A stretch of 64,000 bases of DNA, taken from NCBI RefSeq assembly GCF_001905725.1, contig NZ_LIWB01000001.1:865871-929870 (forward strand), read 5' to 3'. Every line of letters starts with the position of its first letter. Positions within the stretch are counted from its first letter, which is position 1. Made by a program: the position numbers and the translations under genes. This DNA comes from Streptomyces sp. CB02400 (lineage in GTDB: Bacteria > Actinomycetota > Actinomycetes > Streptomycetales > Streptomycetaceae). A model generated the notes under the pieces. It was not told where the DNA came from. It saw only the letters and a list, made by a program, of their open reading frames with translations, and did no database searches. Positions 58,287 to 64,000 of the stretch are shown here, in pieces.

Positions 58287-60758
58287 ATGGACCGTGGCAC
58301 CGAGCGGGACGCACCTCCGGAACGCCGCGCGGGAGACGGCGCGGCGGCCGAACGGGGCGGCGCCGGCCGTGTCCCGCTGGCCGTGGTCGTGGTCGACCGC
58401 GACGGACTCGTCTCCCACTGGAGCAGGGGCGCGCGGCGCCTGTTCTCCCTCGCCAAGGAGGACGCGCTCGGCCGCCCGGCGGTCGACCTGCTGCCCGTGA
58501 CCGGGGCCCTGCCCGAGGAGCCGGGGGAACCCGGGGAAGAGGAGCCCTACGGGGCGTACGCCGCCTACGACGGTCTGGGGCCCGGCCTCGGTGCCTCGCT
58601 CGGCGGGGGCCTGTCCTACCCGGCGGCGGGCCGGGCCCGGCTGGCCGCGGCCGGCGCCGGGCGGGTCGACGTGCTGTGGTGGGCCTATCCGCTGGTGGGG
58701 CCGGGACGCGAGCGGCTGCTGGTGCTGGCCGCCGACGCGGACGGACTGCTGCGCACGGACGGGGCCGGGACGTTCGAACGCATCGCGCCCGGCTTCGCCC
58801 TGCACACCGACTTCCCCGGCTCCGAGGACCTCGCCCGCCGGCTCCCCGAGATCCTCCCCAGCATGAGCGTCGGCGACAGCGCCCGTATCGTCGCCCAGGT
58901 CCTCGAACTGGGTTATCCCGTGCTGGAGTTCAGCCAGAACGACCGGGTGCCCGTCACCCCCGACTGGGGCGTCCCCCGGCGCATCGAACGCCGGGAGCGC
59001 CGCGAACGGGCCGCGCGGGCGCTGGCGGCCGGCGAACCGGTGCCCGAGGAACTGCGCGACGAGGGCGAGGACCTCGAGTACGCTGCCGTCCGCGAACGCC
59101 TGGAGTTCCTCAACGAGGTCAGCTCCCGGATCGGCACCTCCCTCGACCTCTCCCGCACCATCGTCGAGGTCAGCAAGGCCGTCGTGCCCCGCTTCACCGA
59201 CGTCGCCGGCACCTATCTGCGCGAACAGGTCGTCGCCGGTGAGGGATTCGACGAGGGCGTGCCGGACACCACCACCATGTGGCACCGGGTCGCCCTGGAG
59301 CACACCGACGAACCCGGTCGCTGGGACGACGTCGTACCCGTCGGCGAGGCCATGCCCTTTCCGGCGCACACCCCGTTCTTCCAGTGCATGACCACCGGCG
59401 AACCCGTGCTCGTGCCGCGCGTCAGCGAGGAGATGGGCCACGCCATCGCCTCGCAGTTCGAGAAGCGCGACATCCGGCCGCTGATCACCGGACGGTCCAT
59501 GCTGGTCGTCCCGCTGAAGGCACGCCACGCCGTCCTCGGCTTCATGATCCTGCTGCGCCATCCGGAGCGGCAGGTCTTCAACGACATGGACCGGGTCACC
59601 GGCGCCGAACTCGCCGCCCGCGCGGGCCTCGTGCTCGACAACGCGCGGATGTACACCTACCAGGAGAACGTCGCCGAGACGCTCCAGGACAGCATGCTGC
59701 CGCACATCCCGCCGCGCATGGCGGGCTGCGACATCGCCACCCGCTACCTGCCGGGCACCCTGCTCGGGCGGATCGGCGGCGACTGGTTCGACGCGGTGAA
59801 GCTGCCCGGCGCCCGTACCGCGTTCGTCGTCGGCGACGTCATGGGGCACGGGCTGAACTCGGCCGCGATGATGGGTCAGTTGCGCACCGCCGTGCAGACC
59901 ATGGCCGCACTCGACCTGCCGCCCACGCAACTCCTGCGCAACCTCGACGACCTCGCCCAGCGGCTCGGCGACACCTACCTCGCGACCTGCCTGTACGCCG
60001 TCTACGACCCCATCGCGAGCGAGCTGCGCCTCGCCAACGCCGGACACATCCCGCCGGTCCTGGTCCGCGCCGCCGACGGGCGCAGCGAACTGCTCGACCT
60101 GCCCACCGGGGCGCCCATCGGCGTCGGCGGGGTGCCCTTCGAGACGGTGCGCGTGCCCGTGGAGCCCGGCGACCGGCTGGTGATGTGCACCGACGGACTG
60201 GTCGAGGTGCGCGGCGAGGACATCGGTGTCGGGCTCGCCACGCTGTGCGAGTCCGCCGCCCACCCGGCCGCCTCCATGGACGACGCCTGCGACACCATCA
60301 TCCGTAAGCTCAACACGCACGGTGGCCGCAAGGACGACGTGGCCCTGCTGATGGCCCGCCTCGGCGGCATCGAACCCGACGACGTCGCCGAATGGCGGCT
60401 CGCCCCCGATCCGTCCGAGGTCGGCCGGGCCCGCGCGGTGGTCCGCGAGCAGCTCCACGACTGGGGGCTGCCGAAGCTCGTCGACAGCACCGAGCTGATG
60501 GTGAGCGAACTCGTCACCAACGCCGTACTGCACTCCCACGCCCGCCCCGTCGCCCTGCGGCTGGTGCGCGGCGACACGCTGCTGTGCGAGGTGGAGGACG
60601 ACGACCACGAACTGCCGACGCTGCTCGACGCGCGGCCGGCGGACGAGTTCGGGCGGGGACTGCGCGTGGTCAGCACCCTCGCCCGCCAGTGGGGCACCAG
60701 CCGGACGACGACCGGCAAGAGCGTGTGGTTCGAACTGACGCTGCCGCGGCGACGCTGA
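58287..60758 (+). CDS. PAS-GAF-PP2C phosphatase with C-terminal anti-sigma-type ATPase domain
   Basis: 823 aa, AGAGGG before the ATG. Order: PAS-like (~28-150, VPLAVVVVDRDGLVSHWSRGA), GAF (~275-460, FLNEVSSRIGTSLDL), PP2C/SpoIIE phosphatase (~480-690, RIGGDWFDAVKLPG and VVGDVMGHGLNSAAMMGQLR with metal-binding Asp, and GGRKDDVALLMARL) and a GHKL ATPase (~705-820, LMVSELVTNAVLHSHARP and FGRGLRVVSTLARQWG). This is the Streptomyces layout of combined RsbU-like phosphatase and RsbW-like kinase, acting on anti-anti-sigma factors in stress or development control. The signal for PAS/GAF is unknown; no sigma factor adjoins. Confidence 0.93.
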   Translation: MDRGTERDAPPERRAGDGAAAERGGAGRVPLAVVVVDRDGLVSHWSRGARRLFSLAKEDALGRPAVDLLPVTGALPEEPGEPGEEEPYGAYAAYDGLGPGLGASLGGGLSYPAAGRARLAAAGAGRVDVLWWAYPLVGPGRERLLVLAADADGLLRTDGAGTFERIAPGFALHTDFPGSEDLARRLPEILPSMSVGDSARIVAQVLELGYPVLEFSQNDRVPVTPDWGVPRRIERRERRERAARALAAGEPVPEELRDEGEDLEYAAVRERLEFLNEVSSRIGTSLDLSRTIVEVSKAVVPRFTDVAGTYLREQVVAGEGFDEGVPDTTTMWHRVALEHTDEPGRWDDVVPVGEAMPFPAHTPFFQCMTTGEPVLVPRVSEEMGHAIASQFEKRDIRPLITGRSMLVVPLKARHAVLGFMILLRHPERQVFNDMDRVTGAELAARAGLVLDNARMYTYQENVAETLQDSMLPHIPPRMAGCDIATRYLPGTLLGRIGGDWFDAVKLPGARTAFVVGDVMGHGLNSAAMMGQLRTAVQTMAALDLPPTQLLRNLDDLAQRLGDTYLATCLYAVYDPIASELRLANAGHIPPVLVRAADGRSELLDLPTGAPIGVGGVPFETVRVPVEPGDRLVMCTDGLVEVRGEDIGVGLATLCESAAHPAASMDDACDTIIRKLNTHGGRKDDVALLMARLGGIEPDDVAEWRLAPDPSEVGRARAVVREQLHDWGLPKLVDSTELMVSELVTNAVLHSHARPVALRLVRGDTLLCEVEDDDHELPTLLDARPADEFGRGLRVVSTLARQWGTSRTTTGKSVWFELTLPRRR

Positions 60759-60900
60759 GCGCCGGTGGTACACGGCGCACTCCGGGGCGAACGAGCCGTG
60801 AAGGAACGCGCCGTGCGCTTGTCCGCGCGCCCCAGGGCGCGGTACACCGTACTGGCCCGTCACACGGGGCGGGTCGGCGTCGCACCCTGGGGAGTCGGTC

Positions 60901-61629
60901 ATGAGCGTGACGAGTCGGTACCGGGAGGCCTGGGAGGGCTTCTGGCGTGAGGCACCCGACGAGGAGGGAGCCGTGTTCTGGGACGCGGAGCCCGCCCTGA
61001 CGGTGGCCCGCCACCTCGCCCTGTTCGAACCGCATCTGGCCGACCCCTGGCTGCCCCTGGTGGACCTCGGGTGCGGCAACGGCACCCAGACCCGCTTCCT
61101 CGCCGACCGCTTCCCGCACGTCCTCGGCGCCGACCTCTCCGCCGCCGCCCTGGACCGCGCCCGTGCCGCCGACCCGGCCGGGCGGGCGGCGTACCGGCGA
61201 CTGGACGCCGTCGACAAGGCCGAGACGCAGGCGCTGCACGCCGAACTCGGTGACGCCAACGTGTACATGCGCGGTGTGCTGCACCAGTGCGAGCCCGACG
61301 ACCGGCAGCCGCTGGCGGACGCCGTCGCCACGGTGGTCGGCGACCGCGGCCGCGCCTTCCTCGTCGAGCCCTCCGAGGCCGCCGGAGCCGTCCTGCGGGG
61401 CCTCGCGGCCGGCCCCGCGGGACCGCCGCCCAAACTCGCGCCGGTCCTGCGGCACGGCATAGCCCCCGGCGAGGTCGACGACGCGGCCGTGCCCGAGTTC
61501 CTGACCGCGGCCGGGCTGACCGTACTGGCGCACGGCACCCTGCCGCTGACCACCACGGAGCACGGCCCCGACGGCACCCGTGTCGCACTGCCGTCCCTCT
61601 GGTTCGTGACGGGACGCGCCGCGGGGTAG
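60901..61629 (+). CDS. Class I SAM-dependent methyltransferase
   Basis: 242 aa, GGGGAG 6 bases before the ATG. SAM motif VDLGCGNGTQTRFLAD at ~54-69, then VLGADLSAAALDRARA. The N-terminus REAWEGFWREAPDEEG is of the small-molecule methyltransferase type. The substrate cannot be deduced and neighbours give no clue; transcribed alone after the phosphatase gene. Confidence 0.85.
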   Translation: MSVTSRYREAWEGFWREAPDEEGAVFWDAEPALTVARHLALFEPHLADPWLPLVDLGCGNGTQTRFLADRFPHVLGADLSAAALDRARAADPAGRAAYRRLDAVDKAETQALHAELGDANVYMRGVLHQCEPDDRQPLADAVATVVGDRGRAFLVEPSEAAGAVLRGLAAGPAGPPPKLAPVLRHGIAPGEVDDAAVPEFLTAAGLTVLAHGTLPLTTTEHGPDGTRVALPSLWFVTGRAAG

Positions 61630-61654
61630 CGCCTGGTGGGGAGCGACGAGTCCT

Positions 61655-61674
61655 TCACCGGTCCGGACCGGTGA
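61655..61674. promoter_or_regulatory. Perfect 20-bp palindrome upstream of the peptidase operon
   Basis: TCACCGGTCCGGACCGGTGA is its own reverse complement with no loop, ending 52 bases before the D-aminopeptidase ATG. Lack of a loop fits an operator for a dimeric repressor better than a terminator, although it also lies 26 bases after the methyltransferase stop. Confidence 0.6.
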
Positions 61675-61726
61675 GAGTTATCCACAGGCTGGCCGGGATT
61701 CGGCGGAACCACGTAGCGTGTGCCGC

Positions 61727-62560
61727 ATGAAGATCCTCATCAGCGCCGACATGGAGGGCGCCACCGGCGTCACCTGGCCGGCCGACGTGCTGCCGGGGAC
61801 TCCCCAGTGGGAGCGGTGCCGGTCCATGTTCACCTCGGACGTCAATGCCGCCGTGCAGGGGTTCTTCGACGGCGGCGCCGACGAGGTGCTGATCAACGAG
61901 GCCCACTGGACCATGCGCAACCTGCTCCTCGAGCGGCTGGACGAGCGGGCCGAGATGCTCACCGGGCGGCACAAGTCCCTGTCCATGGTCGAGGGCGTGC
62001 AGCACGGCGACGTGGACGGCATCGCGTTCATCGGCTACCACGCCGGCGCCGGCATGGAGGGCGTCCTCGCGCACACCTTCCTCGCCAACTCCATCACCGG
62101 GGTCTGGGTCAACGACGTACGGGCCAGCGAGGGCCTGCTCAACGCGCACGTGGTCGCCGAGTACGGGGTGCCGGTGATCCTGGTGACCGGCGACGACGTC
62201 GCCTGCGAGGACGCGCTCGGCTACGCGCCCGAGGCGCTGAAGGTCGCCGTCAAGGACCATGTGTCCCGGTACGCGGCCGTGTGCCGCACCCCCGCCCGGA
62301 CGGCCGCCGACATCCGCGCGGCGGCCAAGGAGGCGGCCACGCTGGCGGTGCGCCGGGAGCCGGTCGACGGCGGACCGTTCACCGTCGCGGTGGAGTTCGA
62401 CGCCGAGCACCTGGCGATGGCCGCCACTGTCGTGCCGGGCGTGACCCGCACCGGCGAGCGGAAGGTGGCGTACACCAGCGGGACCATGTACGACGGGATC
62501 CGCGTCTTCAAGGCGGTCACCACGATCGCCTCGGCCGCGGTGGAGGAGCAGTATGGCTGA
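61727..62560 (+). CDS. DppA-like D-aminopeptidase (M55 family)
   Basis: 277 aa from the ATG at 61727 (GTG at 61718 would add 3 residues). Zinc-binding pattern of DppA: ISADMEGATGV (Asp8, Glu10), INEAHWTMRN (His), GYHAGAGMEG (His) and the later ASEGLLNAHVVAEYG with Glu. DppA of Bacillus is a self-compartmentalising D-Ala-specific aminopeptidase. TAGCGT about 8 bases upstream suggests a leaderless message. Overlaps the M20 gene by 8 bases, forming a peptidase operon. Confidence 0.92.
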   Translation: MKILISADMEGATGVTWPADVLPGTPQWERCRSMFTSDVNAAVQGFFDGGADEVLINEAHWTMRNLLLERLDERAEMLTGRHKSLSMVEGVQHGDVDGIAFIGYHAGAGMEGVLAHTFLANSITGVWVNDVRASEGLLNAHVVAEYGVPVILVTGDDVACEDALGYAPEALKVAVKDHVSRYAAVCRTPARTAADIRAAAKEAATLAVRREPVDGGPFTVAVEFDAEHLAMAATVVPGVTRTGERKVAYTSGTMYDGIRVFKAVTTIASAAVEEQYG

Positions 62561-63857
62561 CGAGCGGGCCATGGACGAGGTCGTGACGTTCACGTCCGAC
62601 CTGATCAGGATCGACACGACCAACAGGGGCGGGGGCGACTGCCGGGAGCGGCCCGCCGCCGAGTACGCGGCCGCGCGGCTCGCCGAGGCCGGCCTGGAAC
62701 CGGTGCTCCTGGAACGCGTCCCGGGCCGAGCCAACGTCGTCGCCCGTCTGGAGGGCACCGACCCGTCGGCCGACGCGCTGCTCGTCCACGGGCATCTGGA
62801 CGTCGTCCCGGCCGAGGCCGCCGACTGGAGCGTGCACCCGTTCTCCGGGGAGGTCCGCGACGGGGTCGTCTGGGGGCGCGGCGCCGTCGACATGAAGAAC
62901 ATGGACGCGATGATCCTCGCCGTGGTGCGGGCCTGGGCGCGCGAGGGCGTACGGCCCCGGCGGGACATCGTCATCGCGTTCACCGCGGACGAGGAGGCCA
63001 GCGCCGAGGACGGCTCCGGCTTCCTCGCCGACCGGCACGCCCACCTCTTCGAGGGCTGCACCGAGGGCGTCAGCGAATCGGGCGCGTTCACCTTCCACGA
63101 CGGCGACGGGCGGCAGATCTACCCGATCGCGGCCGGCGAGCGCGGCACGGCCTGGATGAGGCTCACCGCACGCGGCCGGGCCGGGCACGGCTCCAAGGTC
63201 AACCGGGAGAACGCGGTGACCCGCCTCGCCGCGGCCATCACCCGCATCGGCGAGCACCAGTGGCCGCTGCGGCTCACCCCGACCGTGCGGGCCGCGCTCA
63301 CCGAACTCGCCGCCGTGTACGGCATCGAGACCGACCTGTCCGACGTGGACACGCTGCTGGACAAGCTCGGCACGGCCGGGAAGCTCGTCGAGGCCACCGT
63401 CCGCAACAGCGCCAACCCGACGATGCTGGACGCCGGTTACAAGGTCAACGTGATCCCCGGGGAGGCCGTGGCGCGCGTCGACGGACGGTATCTGGCGGGT
63501 GCCGAGGACGAGTTCCGCGCGACCATGGACCGGCTCACCGGACCGGACGTCGACTGGGAGTTCGAACACCACGAGGTGGCGCTCCAGGCGCCGGTGGACT
63601 CCCCGACGTATCTCCGGATGCGGTCCGCCGTCGAGGAGTTCGCGCCCGAGGGGCATGTGGTGCCGTACTGCATGTCCGGCGGCACGGACGCCAAGCAGTT
63701 CTCCCGGCTGGGCATCACCGGCTACGGATTCGCGCCGCTGAAGCTGCCGGAGGGCTTCGACTACCAGGCACTCTTCCACGGTGTCGACGAGCGCGTCCCG
63801 GTCGAGGCGCTGCACTTCGGTGTCCGGGTCCTCGACCGGTTCCTGCGGACGGCCTGA
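62553..63857 (+). CDS. M20-family metallopeptidase
   Basis: 434 aa, GGAGGAG 4 bases before the ATG. Di-zinc peptidase: HGHLDVVPA (first His and catalytic Asp), WGRGAVDMKN (bridging Asp), FTADEEASAEDG (catalytic Glu-Glu) and a lid/dimerisation domain (RGRAGHGSK). ArgE/DapE/carnosinase-like; substrate probably a small peptide or N-acyl amino acid. Coupled to the D-aminopeptidase upstream and followed 16 bp later by an S9 peptidase, suggesting stepwise breakdown of unusual peptides. Confidence 0.92.
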   Translation: MADERAMDEVVTFTSDLIRIDTTNRGGGDCRERPAAEYAAARLAEAGLEPVLLERVPGRANVVARLEGTDPSADALLVHGHLDVVPAEAADWSVHPFSGEVRDGVVWGRGAVDMKNMDAMILAVVRAWAREGVRPRRDIVIAFTADEEASAEDGSGFLADRHAHLFEGCTEGVSESGAFTFHDGDGRQIYPIAAGERGTAWMRLTARGRAGHGSKVNRENAVTRLAAAITRIGEHQWPLRLTPTVRAALTELAAVYGIETDLSDVDTLLDKLGTAGKLVEATVRNSANPTMLDAGYKVNVIPGEAVARVDGRYLAGAEDEFRATMDRLTGPDVDWEFEHHEVALQAPVDSPTYLRMRSAVEEFAPEGHVVPYCMSGGTDAKQFSRLGITGYGFAPLKLPEGFDYQALFHGVDERVPVEALHFGVRVLDRFLRTA

Positions 63858-63873
63858 GCGAGTGGGGGAGACA

Positions 63874-64000
63874 GTGCGGAGCCTGGCGTACGGCGAGTGG
63901 CCCTCGCCCATCGACGCGGCCACGGCCGCGGCCCACGACGGCAGCCCCGAGTCCGTGGGCTTCGTCGGCGACGAGGTGTGGTGGACCGAGCCCCGGCCCA
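63874..64000 (+). CDS. S9-family (prolyl oligopeptidase-type) peptidase, 5' end only
   Basis: Forty-two codons from a GTG at 63874 (GGGGGAG 3 bases upstream) run off the right edge. The start RSLAYGEWPSPIDAATAAAH followed by EVWWTEPRP matches the first beta-propeller blade of dipeptidyl aminopeptidase/acylaminoacyl-peptidase-like S9 proteins as I recall them. Third gene of the peptidase operon by spacing. Only the N-terminus is visible, so the catalytic part is not confirmed. Confidence 0.68.
   Translation, partial: MRSLAYGEWPSPIDAATAAAHDGSPESVGFVGDEVWWTEPRP

Noticed and set aside
58152..61712. Very long antisense open frame opposite the PP2C phosphatase and methyltransferase
   Set aside because: It has no recognisable domains and mirrors well-supported genes; long antisense frames are expected in high-GC DNA.
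1..64000. Looked for CRISPR arrays, tRNA or rRNA genes, transposases, integrases and defence systems
   Set aside because: No regularly spaced repeats, cloverleaf sequences or mobile-element proteins were found.

Overview
The window is high-GC actinobacterial chromosome, almost certainly Streptomyces. The signs are very high GC at third codon positions, GTG/TTG starts, start/stop overlaps of the ATGA and GTGA type, probable leaderless genes, a DmdR/IdeR-type iron box, and a complete ethylmalonyl-CoA pathway operon led by crotonyl-CoA carboxylase/reductase. From memory, the right two thirds resembles the S. coelicolor region around ccr (SCO6473); this was not checked. No tRNA, rRNA, CRISPR array, IS element, origin or attachment site was seen.

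1-7120: right-hand part of what looks like a natural-product gene cluster cut by the window edge. Leftward genes encode a 2-keto-4-pentenoate hydratase (partial), a SAM methyltransferase resembling 2-keto-acid C-methyltransferases, and a PGM1-type ATP-grasp peptide ligase. Rightward genes encode an acylating aldehyde dehydrogenase, a 4-hydroxy-2-oxovalerate aldolase, a stand-alone acyl carrier protein, a LnmK-like double-hotdog acyltransferase/decarboxylase and a SnoaL-like protein. I infer that a meta-cleavage (catabolic) enzyme set runs in reverse: methylmalonyl-CoA to propionyl-ACP to propanal, plus pyruvate, to a C6 unsaturated 2-keto acid, then C-methylation and ligation. This is the most novel part of the window.

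7143-14542: a lipoate ligase-like protein with permuted domain order, an AraC regulator, and an iron-box-controlled siderophore uptake operon (binding lipoprotein, two FecCD permeases, ATPase) followed by an EntS-like MFS exporter. 14611-19406: gamma-glutamyltransferase-like protein, inositol-monophosphatase-like phosphatase, phytoene-desaturase-like FAD enzyme and a macro-domain protein. 19407-23738: a possibly frameshifted ORF, a membrane-anchored beta-trefoil lectin and a small lipoprotein/ABC operon.

23988-39388: Tat-exported beta-galactosidase with an inserted LamG domain, DUF72 protein, ArsR/P1B-4 metal efflux pair sharing a palindromic operator, Ada-AlkA and Ogt DNA-alkylation repair, exported LamG protein, an ADP-ribose/NAD group (ADP-ribosylglycohydrolase, Nudix, sirtuin) and glycerate kinase. 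39620-47402: phosphatidylserine synthase and decarboxylase (phosphatidylethanolamine synthesis), then the ethylmalonyl-CoA pathway operon ccr-meaA-mcl-mch-mcd, which makes methylmalonyl-CoA precursors.

47784-64000: TetR regulator, tandem-duplicated 3-hydroxyacyl-CoA dehydrogenase, HEAT-repeat gene with a TTA codon, acetyltransferase, secreted tripeptidyl aminopeptidase, radical SAM protein, SRPBCC protein, an MFS pump fused to three carboxypeptidase-regulatory-like domains, a PAS-GAF-PP2C-ATPase phosphatase, a methyltransferase, and a peptidase operon (DppA-like D-aminopeptidase, M20, start of an S9 peptidase) preceded by a perfect 20-bp palindrome.
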